Shown here piece by piece: positions 1-9,000 of a stretch of DNA of 64,000 bases. The DNA is taken from positions 2,728,001 to 2,792,000 of the forward strand of contig NZ_CP020738.1 in the NCBI RefSeq assembly GCF_002097715.1. The letters are read 5' to 3'. The stretch comes from Burkholderia ubonensis subsp. mesacidophila. Lineage in GTDB: Bacteria > Pseudomonadota > Gammaproteobacteria > Burkholderiales > Burkholderiaceae. Position numbers and translations under genes: made by a program. Position 1 is the stretch's first letter; each line of letters starts with the position of its first letter. The notes beneath the pieces are model-generated. The model was not told the origin of the DNA. It was given only the letters and a program-made list of their open reading frames with translations, and did not search any database.

Positions 1-684
1 CGCGCCGCTGCCGTGCGTCTGCTGGTGCGCGTAGGCGATCCGGAACGGCCCGTACCGGTACGACACCGTCTCGAAGTTGCCGGCGAGCCCGTTGCCGTCC
101 TTGTCGTCCGGCGCGCGCAGCGCCATCATCACGGTCGCATCGAATCCCGCGAGCGTCGGCGACAGATACGTCATCGCATTGCTCACGTACGGCGTGATCT
201 TCGACAGGTTGTTCAGCCCGGACGCGATCGTGCCCGCGCCGAACGCGTCGATCGATCCTTTGAACGGAATATAGATCGGCGAATATTGCCGCCCCACCCG
301 CACTTCGCCCCACGGGCCGCCCATGCCGATCCACGCCTGGCGGCTGAACAGCGTGCCCGCCGTCGACAACGTGCCGTCGGCCGTGCTGAAACCGCTCTCG
401 AGCGCGAACAGGATGCTCGTGCCGCCGCCGATCGGCTCACGGCCCCGCAGGCCGACCCGCGATCCGCGATAGGCGCCGGAATCCATCCGCGGCACCCACC
501 CGCCGCCCGGATTCGTGACCTCGATACTGGTGTCGAGCAGACCGTACAGCGTCACCGAACCCTGCGCCCACGCGCATGGCGCCGCAACGAGCAAGGCGCC
601 CAGCACGCCATACGCGCGCACCGGCGATGCCCTGCCCGCTCGGGCATCGCCACGCCACCGACCGTGCCGCCCGTTGCCGATCAT
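1..684 (-). CDS. Gram-negative porin (OmpC-like), partial, C-terminus outside window
   Basis: The reverse strand reads an OmpC-type trimeric porin. After a hydrophobic export segment ending in ...CAWAQ comes the family start GSVTLYGLLDTSIEV, then SRVGLRGREPIGGGTSILFALESGF and the WGEVRVGRQYSP stretch typical of burkholderial porins. The ATG at 684 is preceded by GGAAAA at good spacing, but it gives a long Arg-rich leader. A GTG about 25 codons downstream would give a normal signal peptide. The stop lies left of position 1, so only about 228 codons are seen. It should be an outer-membrane general diffusion channel. It shares strand and family with the next porin but is separated from it by about 480 bp, so it is probably transcribed independently. 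Confidence 0.85.
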   Translation of the reverse strand, partial: MIGNGRHGRWRGDARAGRASPVRAYGVLGALLVAAPCAWAQGSVTLYGLLDTSIEVTNPGGGWVPRMDSGAYRGSRVGLRGREPIGGGTSILFALESGFSTADGTLSTAGTLFSRQAWIGMGGPWGEVRVGRQYSPIYIPFKGSIDAFGAGTIASGLNNLSKITPYVSNAMTYLSPTLAGFDATVMMALRAPDDKDGNGLAGNFETVSYRYGPFRIAYAHQQTHGSGA

Positions 685-1162
685 CGATGATCTTTTCCGT
701 GATGTGCCTGGTGATTTACCGTGCCGCGCAGTAGGTGAAACCCTCCCTATCCCGCGTCATCTGTGGCTTGCCGCCGGGCGGATTCGAGGTCGGCGTCGAG
801 CCGGGCGGGGTTCGGGCATCGGGGATGCGGTCATCGCGGGGTTCAGGGATTCGACGGCGGCGTCGATCCGGCCGTGCGAGGTCGCGATCGATTGCGCGCG
901 CACCCGTTGCGCTCGGGTTTCCGGCGGCACAGCAGCAGCGCATCTATTGCTCATCGGTCTCTCCGACGATCGTTGTCGTGTCTTCCCGGCGCTTCGCGGG
1001 CAGGATGACGAGATTCCAGCCCCCAACGTCGCGCAGTATATCGACCGCGAACCACCGCCAATATCGGGTCATTCCCGCTTCCGGCATCGCATCGTGCGCC
1101 ACGATGCGTTCACGATGTCTTTCGCCGGGAATGGAACGCCGTTCTCCGTCTCGCGGAGCTGA
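685..1162. other. Intergenic gap between two porin genes
   Basis: About 480 bp of GC-rich sequence lies between the stop of the downstream-reading porin and the start of the partial porin. The open frames here are arginine-rich shadows without ribosome binding sites. It presumably holds the promoter and 5' leader of the left porin. I recognise no repeat, RNA gene or strong terminator. Confidence 0.5.
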
Positions 1163-2260
1163 TCAGAAAATCGTATGAATGCCGACGCGGGCAATCGCCT
1201 GGTTCGCGCCGGAGGATGCGCCGTCCGGGTCCATCACGCCGTTGATCTGCGCGTGCGCGCCGCTGCTTGCGCGCTGCCACACGCCGCTTGCGTACACCAT
1301 CGTCCGCTTCGACAGCGAATACTGGAGTGTCGCGGTGACCTGATGCGCGTGATTGTCGTCGAGCACCGCGTTGCCCTTCATGTACATGTAGTCGGCGCCG
1401 ATCCGGATCGGGCCGGTCAATTGCCAGACGCCGCCGAACTCGCTCATCCATGCCGCGCCGCCGTTGGCGGCGTTGCGCACCGTCGTGAAAAGCGCGCTCA
1501 CCTTCACCTGGCCGAGCTGGTAGTGCGCGCCCGCGCCCCAGTTGCGCACGCTCGTCGCAACCGAACCCGGCTGCGCGCCATACTTCTGGTTGGTATATGC
1601 CGCGGCCGCGCCAAACGGCCCGGCCTCGTAGTCGAGACTCACGCTCACCGTGTTGCCGGCGCCGATGGACCCCGGGACGCCGCCGAACGCATAAAGCGCA
1701 CCCGCCTTCAATCCGCCGACGACGGGGCTCACGTACTTGACGGAATTCGCGACGCGCTGGCTGCCCGCCATCCGGTCCCAGTCGAACGCGCCGGTCGGAT
1801 TGCCGGGCAGTGCAAGCTTCTGGAACGGCCCGTTGCGCAGGTTGTAAAGCCCGCCGACATCCCCGGCGGCGTCGATGCCGCTGAAGAACAGCGTGTCGGC
1901 CATGAACTCGTACTGGTTGCCGAGCGTCAACGTGCCGAACCGGTCGTTCTGCATGCCGACGTAGGCAGTGCGCGCAAAGAGCCCGTTGCCGATGATCGCC
2001 CCGTTGCCGAACGCGAACTGGTTCACCAGCTGGAAAATCACCCGCGTTCCGCCGCCGATGTCCTCGCTGCCGCGCAAGCCGACCATGCTTGGCGTATAGA
2101 TGCCGTCGTCGAATTTCGCGCTTCCATGCCCGCCTTCGTTGCTGACGTAGCTCACGCCTGCGTCGAGCAGACCGAACAACGTGACGCTGCTTTGCGCGTG
2201 CGCGCCGGGCGCGCATAGCGACGCCAGTGCGGCAACCGCACAACTCTGCCAAATGTTCAT
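1163..2260 (-). CDS. Gram-negative porin (OmpC-like)
   Basis: This 365-residue outer-membrane porin starts MNIWQSCAVAALASLCAPGAH with a cleavage site after AHAQ, then SSVTLFGLLDAGVSYVSNEGG. The segment GLRGSEDIGGGTRVIFQLV and the C-terminal aromatic residue (...GIHTIF), a BAM recognition signature, are both family hallmarks. The frame is open 36 codons further upstream, but that extension is charged and lacks a signal peptide, so the ATG at 2260 is preferred. Length matches the family (350-400 aa). The function is passive diffusion of small hydrophilic solutes; substrate preference cannot be read from sequence. It is divergent from a LysR gene about 485 bp away, which might or might not control it. 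Confidence 0.92.
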   Translation of the reverse strand: MNIWQSCAVAALASLCAPGAHAQSSVTLFGLLDAGVSYVSNEGGHGSAKFDDGIYTPSMVGLRGSEDIGGGTRVIFQLVNQFAFGNGAIIGNGLFARTAYVGMQNDRFGTLTLGNQYEFMADTLFFSGIDAAGDVGGLYNLRNGPFQKLALPGNPTGAFDWDRMAGSQRVANSVKYVSPVVGGLKAGALYAFGGVPGSIGAGNTVSVSLDYEAGPFGAAAAYTNQKYGAQPGSVATSVRNWGAGAHYQLGQVKVSALFTTVRNAANGGAAWMSEFGGVWQLTGPIRIGADYMYMKGNAVLDDNHAHQVTATLQYSLSKRTMVYASGVWQRASSGAHAQINGVMDPDGASSGANQAIARVGIHTIF

Positions 2261-2745
2261 GCGTATCCTGTCGGCGTGACGAATCGTTTGACCGGGATCG
2301 TCGCTTTCCTGCGAGGGATCGATCTGCCGGTCCTGATCCCACGCTGCTGCGCGGAACTTGTCGCGCACGGTGTCACAGGACGAATCCTGTCGGCCGCGCC
2401 ACTTCCGGATTTTCCTTGAGAATTGATTAGCGATACAAACAAATCGACACGCGTATCAGTCGATATTGTGACTCGCCCGCCGTTCGTCCGGTGAGAACAC
2501 AATGTTCGACGCGCGCGGGCTACGCAATCCGTCGCTGATCGCATAAGCTGACAAATCGGGCCGCCGACCATCGGGATCCCGTTCCACTTCCTGCGCTGTC
2601 GTGGCGGCTTCATGAGCCTGATCGCGGCCGGCCCCGGTCGCCTCGTCCTTCATCCCTGAATCACGCGCCGCCGCGACCACGCATCGCGCGACGTCCATCC
2701 CCCGACGCCGTGCGATTGCGGCGTTCGTTCACCACCGCATCGTTC
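2261..2745. promoter_or_regulatory. Divergent intergenic region, porin / LysR
   Basis: 485 bp separates the divergent starts of the porin (minus) and the LysR regulator (plus). A relatively AT-rich patch at about 2410-2470 stands out against the GC-rich background and is the likeliest promoter zone. No clear sigma70 pair or LysR T-N11-A dyad could be assigned with confidence. No coding frame looks real. Confidence 0.35.
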
Positions 2746-3717
2746 ATGCCAGAGAGCAGCCGCACGCCCCCGCTGTCACGCCTTTCGTCCCGTACGGTTG
2801 CACCCACGCTCGGCTACGACCTGAACGACCTCTACTATTTCGTCCAGGTCGTCGAATACGGCGGCTTCGCGCAGGCCGGGCGCGCACTGCGGCTGCCGCG
2901 CTCGCGCCTGAGCCGCCGCATCGCGCTGCTGGAGAAACGGCTCGGCGTCATGCTGATCCGGCGCTCGACGCGGACCTTCGCCGTCACCGAGATCGGCGCG
3001 GCCTACTACGCGCGATGCAAGTCGATGCTGGAGAATGCCGACGCCGCACAGGCGCTGGTCAAGACCGCGCGCACGCACGCGTGCGGCACGATCCGCGTGT
3101 CGTGCCCGATCGCGCTGCTGCACGCGCATGTCGGCGCGATGCTCGTCGCGTTCGCCGCGCAATATCCGGACATCGACATCGAGCTCGTCGGGATGAACCG
3201 GCGAGTCGACGTCGTCCGCGAACGGCTGGACCTCGCGCTCTACGCGCGCCCGCAGCCGTGGGACAGCCCCGACCTCGTCGTCCGCGTGCTCGGCCATTCG
3301 ACCCAGCTGCTCGTCGCGAGCCCCGCGCTGCTCGACCGGCTGGGGCAGCCGCGCCTGCCGGCCGACCTGCAAGCGTGGCCGAGCATGGGCTTCGGCCCGC
3401 CCGTCACCGGGCACGCGTGGACGCTCGTCGGCCCGAGCGGCACGGAGACGCTCGTACGTCATCGGCCGCGCTTCGTCACGACCGACCTGCTCACGCTGCG
3501 CCGCGCGGCGGTCGCCGGCATCGGCGTCGTCCAGCTGCCGCTGATGGTCGCGCGCGCCGCGCTCGACGACGGCAGTCTCGTCCGGGTGCTGCCGCGCTGG
3601 TCGCTGCAGCGCGACATGATCCATGCGCTGTTTCCGACCCGAAAGGGCATGCCGCATGCGATCCGGCTGCTGCTCGACTTTCTCGCGCAGCGCTTCGACG
3701 CGATCGCGGAGGGCTAG
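2746..3717 (+). CDS. LysR-family transcriptional regulator
   Basis: A LysR-type regulator of 323 aa from the ATG at 2746; a GTG at 2710 in the same frame would add 12 residues. An N-terminal winged HTH (DLNDLYYFVQVVEYGGFAQAG... LPRSRLSRRIALLEKRLGV) begins about 24 residues in, followed by the substrate-binding domain with SCPIALLHAHVGAM and VVQLPLMVARAAL. It belongs to the subgroup whose HTH begins DLNDLYxFVQVVEY. Its stop lies three bases from the stop of a convergent gene encoding a clear paralog. The divergent porin is the only adjacent candidate target; the ligand is unknown. Confidence 0.9.
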   Translation: MPESSRTPPLSRLSSRTVAPTLGYDLNDLYYFVQVVEYGGFAQAGRALRLPRSRLSRRIALLEKRLGVMLIRRSTRTFAVTEIGAAYYARCKSMLENADAAQALVKTARTHACGTIRVSCPIALLHAHVGAMLVAFAAQYPDIDIELVGMNRRVDVVRERLDLALYARPQPWDSPDLVVRVLGHSTQLLVASPALLDRLGQPRLPADLQAWPSMGFGPPVTGHAWTLVGPSGTETLVRHRPRFVTTDLLTLRRAAVAGIGVVQLPLMVARAALDDGSLVRVLPRWSLQRDMIHALFPTRKGMPHAIRLLLDFLAQRFDAIAEG

Positions 3718-3720
3718 CGT

Positions 3721-4626
3721 CTACGCCTCATCGACCTCCGCAAAACGCTCGGCGAGGAAATCCAGCAACGACCGCACCGACGGCAGCAGCCCGCGGCGGG
3801 ACGGAAACACCGCATGGATGACCCCGCTCTTCGGCGACCAGCCGGGCAACACCCGCACGAGCTCGCCGCGCCGCAACTCGTCGATCATCATCATCACGGG
3901 CAACTGAACGACGCCCGCGCCGGCGACCGCCGCCTGGCGCAGCGCGGTCATGTCGTCGGTGACGAACCGCGGCGTATGGCGGATCGTCACCTGCACGCCG
4001 TCCGGCCCGTCGAGCTGCCACGCGTGCTGCGACTGCGCCGGCCCGAAATCGAGGCTCGGCCACGCCGCGAGGTCGGCCGGCGTCTCGGCGTCGCCGTGCT
4101 GCCGCACGAGCGACGGACTCGCGACGAGACACCACGACCGCTCGCCGAGCACGCGCATCACGAGGTCGCTGTCCTTCAGCGGCGGCGGCCGCACCCGGAT
4201 CGCGACGTCGATGCCTTCGCCCACCACGTCGACGACGCGATTGGTCGCCTCCAGGTGAATCGTCACGCGCGGCGTGCGGGCCAGGTACTCCGCGAGCATC
4301 GCGCCGACGCGCGCATGCAGGATCGCGACAGGGCACGTGAGCCGGACCACGCCCTGCGGCTCCGCGCGCATCTGGTCGATCGCCTGCTGCGCGGCCTCGG
4401 CCTCGACGAGCATCGCCTTGCAGTGCGTGTAGTAGCGCTGGCCGATTTCGGTGATCGAGAACTGCCGCGTGGACCGGTGCACGAGGCGCACGCCGAGCTG
4501 CTTCTCGAGCGCGGCGATCCGCCGGCTCAACGTCGACTTCGGCACGCCGAGCACCCGCCCGGCAGGCGCGAACCCTTTGTATTCAACCACTTGCACAAAA
4601 AAATAGAGATCGTTGAGATCCTGCAT
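3721..4626 (-). CDS. LysR-family transcriptional regulator, paralog of the convergent gene
   Basis: This 301-residue LysR regulator starts MQDLNDLYFFVQVVEYKGF and aligns along its whole length with the protein encoded at 2746-3717. Shared stretches include RRSTR/HRSTR, TEIGxxYY, RVGAM, TPRFVT/RPRFVT, VVQLP and LLDFLAxRF. It is transcribed away from a pirin-like gene starting at 4744. LysR genes divergent from pirin genes are common in Burkholderia, so autoregulation and control of that neighbour are plausible. Length and domain layout are normal for the family. The inducer is not predictable. Confidence 0.92.
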   Translation of the reverse strand: MQDLNDLYFFVQVVEYKGFAPAGRVLGVPKSTLSRRIAALEKQLGVRLVHRSTRQFSITEIGQRYYTHCKAMLVEAEAAQQAIDQMRAEPQGVVRLTCPVAILHARVGAMLAEYLARTPRVTIHLEATNRVVDVVGEGIDVAIRVRPPPLKDSDLVMRVLGERSWCLVASPSLVRQHGDAETPADLAAWPSLDFGPAQSQHAWQLDGPDGVQVTIRHTPRFVTDDMTALRQAAVAGAGVVQLPVMMMIDELRRGELVRVLPGWSPKSGVIHAVFPSRRGLLPSVRSLLDFLAERFAEVDEA

Positions 4627-4743
4627 CGACGCCGTTCATCGTTCCATGAATGAGACACTGAGGATAGCCTGCGCGGTCTACCGACGCAAAAGGGGTTGCC
4701 CTACGCTTACGTCGTCCGATCGAGATCCATTTGCGAGGCGACG

Positions 4744-5541
4744 ATGCTCAAGCCCGTGCTCGGCGTATTCAGTTGCGCCCATCCCCACCGCGACGCGGCG
4801 GGGCAGGTCGTGCGCACGTTCTTCTCGGAACGCACGCTCGGCCGCTATCTGCGCCCGTTCACGCGGCTCGACCACGTGACGCAGGTGCGCGCGCCGTACG
4901 ATGCGCCGGCATCCGCCCGCGCACCGGACGACGGCGCCGGCGCCGGCGCAACCGTGTCGATCCTGCATCGCTGCGCGGCGCAATCATCAGACGATGCCAG
5001 GGACGGCCAACCGACGGACGTCGCAACCCCGCCTGCCGAGATCGTGCGGCTGGCCGTCGACGACGCCCGCGCGATCGACGCCGCGCCGCACGGCAGCCGC
5101 GTGCTGCACGCCGAACACGCGCCCGCGGTGGCGTTGCCGGGCGCTGGCGAGATCCGCGTGATCGCCGGCAGCCATCGCGGACGCATCGGCCCCGTGCCGG
5201 CGCCCGCGCGCGTCGACGTGTGGGAGCTCGAACTGCCGTCGCGCGCCGCGGTTCCGGTGCGATCCGAAGCGAATGCGCCGCTGGCGATCGCGGTGTTGCG
5301 CGGCCGCCTGCTGATCAACGGCGACCAGGAAGTGAGCGCGTCGCACCTCGTCGTGCTCGCGCGCGCCGGGACGACCGCGCACATCGAATCGCTCGCGCCG
5401 TCGACGCTCGTGCTCATACGCGGCGCGCCGTCCGTGCCGGCGGCGCGCGACGGCGCGATAAATCGTCTCGACAAACCGCGCAAGCGCCCTAGTCTGAAAC
5501 AACCGCTCCCCCGTCACCCGAGGAAACGCAGCGCGCCGTGA
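4744..5541 (+). CDS. Degenerate pirin-like bicupin protein
   Basis: The 265-residue frame from the ATG at 4744 (GAGG 6 nt upstream) is recognisable as pirin-related mainly in its second half: EIRVIAGSHRGRIGPVP, VDVWELELP and LAIAVLRGRLLINGDQEVSASHLVV match the pirin C-terminal cupin. In the N-terminal half LRPFTRLDHV resembles the conserved pirin LDPFLLLDH segment. The metal-binding HPHxGxxT and GRGIxHxE motifs, intact in the pirin at 12443, are missing; the equivalent place reads DDGAGAGATVSILHRC. Metal binding and quercetinase-type activity are therefore doubtful. It could be a diverged regulatory pirin or a decaying gene. It is divergent from a LysR regulator. Confidence 0.6.
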   Translation: MLKPVLGVFSCAHPHRDAAGQVVRTFFSERTLGRYLRPFTRLDHVTQVRAPYDAPASARAPDDGAGAGATVSILHRCAAQSSDDARDGQPTDVATPPAEIVRLAVDDARAIDAAPHGSRVLHAEHAPAVALPGAGEIRVIAGSHRGRIGPVPAPARVDVWELELPSRAAVPVRSEANAPLAIAVLRGRLLINGDQEVSASHLVVLARAGTTAHIESLAPSTLVLIRGAPSVPAARDGAINRLDKPRKRPSLKQPLPRHPRKRSAP

Positions 5542-5615
5542 CCCGGCCGACGCAACCGTCCGCCGGCGCCACTGAAGTGGCATGCCCAGCACACGACACC
5601 CAGCGAGATCGCACC

Positions 5616-6578
5616 ATGAAATCCCTGAACAACGACGAGATCCAGGCCTTCCTGCTCGCCGTCGAACGACAGAGCATCACCGAATCGGCGCGGCGGCTCG
5701 GCCTGTCCAAATCGGTCGTCAGCAAACGCATCAGCGATCTCGAGCGCACCCTTGGCGTGCAACTGCTGATGCGCTCCACGCGCAACGTCGTGCCGACCGA
5801 TGCCGGCATGATCTTTTATGAAGCCGCATCGGAATCGATGCGGCGCCTCATCGACGTCGCGGAGGAGATCGCCGAGCAATCGCACGGCCTGTGCGGCGAG
5901 CTGCGCATCACGGCGCCGGTCAGCCTCACGCGGCTGTGGCTCGGCCCCGCGATCGCGCAATTCGCCGCCGCCCATCCGCACCTGCGCGTCACGCTCGAGA
6001 CGGACGACCGCATCGTCAACATCGAGGCCGAGCGCCTCGACGTCGCGATCCGCTCCGCCCGCCTGTCGGACAGCGCGCTGATCGCGCGCCGGATCGCCGC
6101 ATGCGAACGCGTCGTCGTCTGCAGCCCGTGCTATCTCGAACACCACGGCCGCCCGGATTCGATCGACCAGTTGCTCGAACACCGGTGCCTGAACTACACG
6201 CATGCGTCGCCGTCGCAGACGTGGTCGTTCGAATCGCCGAACGGGCCGGCCAAGCCGCAGACGCTCTGTCCGGCCAGCGCGTTCCTCGCGAACAACAGCG
6301 AGACCCTGCGCGATGCCGCGATGCAAGGGATCGGCATCGCGATGCTGCCCGCCTACGTCGCCGACCCCGCGCTGCGCGATGGCCGGCTCGTGCGGCTGCT
6401 GCCGGACGAGACGCCGCAGGAAGAAGTGATCTATGCGGTCTATCCGCGCAATCCGTTCGCCAGCAACAAGCTGAAGGCGTTCATCGAACACGTGCGGATC
6501 GCGCTGCTCGACCGGCCGTGGGCCACGCTCGCGGACGATGCGCAGCCGGCGGAGGCGCTGCAGGCGGCCTCCGCATGA
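5616..6578 (+). CDS. LysR-family regulator, likely controller of the downstream efflux operon
   Basis: A 320-residue LysR regulator from the ATG at 5616. The frame is open from a GTG at 5538 that overlaps the previous stop, but the extra residues do not belong to the family. The HTH (EIQAFLLAVERQSITESARRLGL SKSVVSKRISDLERTLGV) is at the extreme N-terminus and is followed by a LysR substrate domain (ITAPVSLTRLWLGPAIAQF, IGIAMLPAYVAD). It lies about 250 bp upstream of and on the same strand as a FUSC/OMF/DUF1656/HlyD efflux cluster. That arrangement resembles aaeR-aaeXAB and fusaric-acid resistance loci, so it probably activates the pump in response to an aromatic acid. Confidence 0.88.
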   Translation: MKSLNNDEIQAFLLAVERQSITESARRLGLSKSVVSKRISDLERTLGVQLLMRSTRNVVPTDAGMIFYEAASESMRRLIDVAEEIAEQSHGLCGELRITAPVSLTRLWLGPAIAQFAAAHPHLRVTLETDDRIVNIEAERLDVAIRSARLSDSALIARRIAACERVVVCSPCYLEHHGRPDSIDQLLEHRCLNYTHASPSQTWSFESPNGPAKPQTLCPASAFLANNSETLRDAAMQGIGIAMLPAYVADPALRDGRLVRLLPDETPQEEVIYAVYPRNPFASNKLKAFIEHVRIALLDRPWATLADDAQPAEALQAASA

Positions 6579-6828
6579 CGGAACACGCGCGCCGCGTTTC
6601 CCGCGGTCGAACAGAGAGTTTCACGTTCCGGCACTACCGCGCGCGCGCGGGCTTCCGTAGAGTCTGTCGTGCGCGTTCCGCGCCGGACCGGCGCATCCCC
6701 TCGCCACGCGTGCCCGCGGCGCCGTTCGCGCGCCGCCGAACGCCCGCCCTCGCGGCGCGCGCCGGGGCGTGCCGGGACATCAAGCGCCGCGCCGCAATGC
6801 AGCGTATCTACCGCCCAGTCGCCACGCC

Positions 6829-9000
6829 ATGCCAGAGACTCAGCACACGATCCCTCCCGCCGTGAGCCGAGCCGGTTTCGCGCGCACCGCGCTCGACCTG
6901 TTCCGCGCGTTCGGACGCACGGACGGCGCGCGCCTGATCCACGTGCTCAAGACCGCGCTCGCCGTCGTGATCGCGGCGGGCGTGTCGATGCGCTTGGAAC
7001 TCGCCGCGCCGCGGACCGCGATGGTGACCGTCGTGATCCTGATGATGCATCAGCACAGCGGGATGGTGATGGCGCGCGGGTTCTACCGCGGCGTCGGGAT
7101 GCTGGTCGGCAACCTGGCCGCGATCGTGCTGATCGGCGCTTTTCCGCAGGAGCGGGTGCTGTTCCTGACGGCGCTCGCCCTGTGGATCGGCTGCTGCACG
7201 TGGGGCGCGGCCTACTTCCGCAATTACCAGTCGTACGGCTTCGTGCTGGCCGGCTACGCGACCTGCATCGCGGCACTGCCGTCGGTCGACCGGCCGTACG
7301 ACATCATCGCCAACGTCGTGACCGGGCTGAGCGAGGTCTCGATCGGCATCCTGTCGGCGAGTCTCGTCAGCGCGCTGATCCTGCCGCGCCACGTCCGCGC
7401 GATGCTGATGCAGACCGGCGAGCATCACTATGCCGATTTCATGCGCGTCGTCCGCGCCGCGCTCACGCAAGCGCTGCCCGCCGGCGAGCAGCATCGCGCG
7501 TATCTGCAACTCATCGCCGCGCGCGCGCAACTCGAGAACCTGCGCAGCGCCGCCGTGTTCGAAGACCCCGACCTGCGCGCGCGCGACGATGTGATGACAC
7601 GGATGGCCGACCAGTTCCTCGACGCGAGCGCGCGCTTTCATGCGCTCCACCCGTTTCGCCTCCGCATCGGCCGCGATGCCGACGGGCCGGCAGCGCGCAT
7701 CGTCGATCGGCTGTGCGCGGACGCCGCGCGGCTGATCCCCGCCGAAGCGGACGCGCAGCCGTTCGACCTGCTGGCCGTCCAGCGCGTCGTCGACGACATC
7801 GATCGATGGCTCGCGCAGCTGCCGGCGAGCGACACGCTGGTCCCCGCGCACGCCGACGCGACCGTGCGGCGCGACGTCGGCACCGGCGTGTCGTTGCTGC
7901 GGCAAGCGTTCGTCAGCGTGCGCCGCTATCTCGCGGATTTCATCGCGATCCGGCAGCCGGCCGCGGGTGACGCGCCGCCGGCGCCGGCCCGCCTGCCGCG
8001 GATCGGCACCGCCGCGAACCGGATGGTCTCAGCCGCCTCCGGCCTGCGGGCGATCGCGGCCATCGGCGCGGTCTCGCTGTTCTGGATCGCCTCGGGGTGG
8101 AACGCGGCAGCGGGCGCGGTGATCGCCGCGACGATCGCGAGCGCGCTCTACTCGATCATGCCCGCGCCCGCCGCGGCCACGCGTCAGGTCGCGCTCGGCT
8201 GCGCGGCCGCGTGGATCGCGAGCCTGTTCTTCAACTTCGGGCTGCTGCCGTCGATCGACGGCTTCGCCGCACTGGCGGCCGCGCTGGCGCTGTTCGTCTG
8301 CATCGGGTCGTACCTGAACACGTTTCCCGCCACCGCGGCGGTCGGCCTCGGCTTCAACATCTACTTCCTGTTTCTCGGCAACCTGACCAATCCGGGCGTC
8401 TACGCGCCCGAAGCGACGCTCGACGCGGGCTTCGCGGCGATCCTCGGCATCGGCGCCGCGTCGCTGGCCTATTCCGTCGTCGCGCCGTACGGCGGCGACT
8501 GGGCCACGGGCCTCTACCTGCGCCAGCTCCGGCGGCTGGTGTCGCGCGACGCCTGCCACGGCGCGCTCGCCGGGCTGATGCCGCGGTTCGATGCCGGCGT
8601 GCGCGATTTCGTGCTGCAGATCGCCGCGCGGCCGGCTTCCGGCCCGCTCGGCCAGGACACGCTGCTCGCCTGGACGTTCGCGTCGCTGGAAATCGGCCGC
8701 GGCATCGTCGACCTGCGCACCGCGACCGCGCAGCACCCGATGCCCGACACGTGGCATGCGCGCGAGCGCGCGTTGTGCGCATCCGTGTCGCGCCTGTTCG
8801 ACGCGCCGTCGCTCGACACGCTGCAGGCGGCCGAGCGCGACGCGGCCGCCGCACTCGCGACCCTGGACGCCGCCGCGCCGCCGGCGCCTGACACGAACAC
8901 CCACCTGCGCCATTGCGTCAACTTCATCCGCGTCTCGCTGCAATGCAACCTGATTCCGCTCCGGCTCGCGCCGGCCTCGCACCATGACGCGCGCGCCTGA
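6829..9000 (+). CDS. FUSC-family inner-membrane efflux protein (AaeB/fusaric acid resistance type)
   Basis: The 723-residue protein has two blocks of transmembrane helices separated by cytoplasmic domains, the FUSC/AaeB architecture. The first block runs at about residues 25-180 (VLKTALAVVIAAGVSM, VVILMMHQHSGMVMARGFYR) and the second at about 400-560 (AIAAIGAVSLFWIASGW, LGFNIYFLFLGNLTNP). The ATG at 6829 is chosen over a GTG 20 codons upstream because the added residues are non-membrane and basic. It should export aromatic carboxylic acids with the outer-membrane factor, DUF1656 protein and membrane fusion protein encoded immediately downstream. It overlaps the OMF gene by 17 bp, which suggests translational coupling. 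Confidence 0.9.
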   Translation: MPETQHTIPPAVSRAGFARTALDLFRAFGRTDGARLIHVLKTALAVVIAAGVSMRLELAAPRTAMVTVVILMMHQHSGMVMARGFYRGVGMLVGNLAAIVLIGAFPQERVLFLTALALWIGCCTWGAAYFRNYQSYGFVLAGYATCIAALPSVDRPYDIIANVVTGLSEVSIGILSASLVSALILPRHVRAMLMQTGEHHYADFMRVVRAALTQALPAGEQHRAYLQLIAARAQLENLRSAAVFEDPDLRARDDVMTRMADQFLDASARFHALHPFRLRIGRDADGPAARIVDRLCADAARLIPAEADAQPFDLLAVQRVVDDIDRWLAQLPASDTLVPAHADATVRRDVGTGVSLLRQAFVSVRRYLADFIAIRQPAAGDAPPAPARLPRIGTAANRMVSAASGLRAIAAIGAVSLFWIASGWNAAAGAVIAATIASALYSIMPAPAAATRQVALGCAAAWIASLFFNFGLLPSIDGFAALAAALALFVCIGSYLNTFPATAAVGLGFNIYFLFLGNLTNPGVYAPEATLDAGFAAILGIGAASLAYSVVAPYGGDWATGLYLRQLRRLVSRDACHGALAGLMPRFDAGVRDFVLQIAARPASGPLGQDTLLAWTFASLEIGRGIVDLRTATAQHPMPDTWHARERALCASVSRLFDAPSLDTLQAAERDAAAALATLDAAAPPAPDTNTHLRHCVNFIRVSLQCNLIPLRLAPASHHDARA

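Noticed and set aside
3015..3821. Long Arg/Ala-rich frames overlapping the LysR, porin, FUSC and T3SS genes on both strands
   Set aside because: High-GC codon usage opens alternative frames; these lack start signals and overlap genes with clear family matches.
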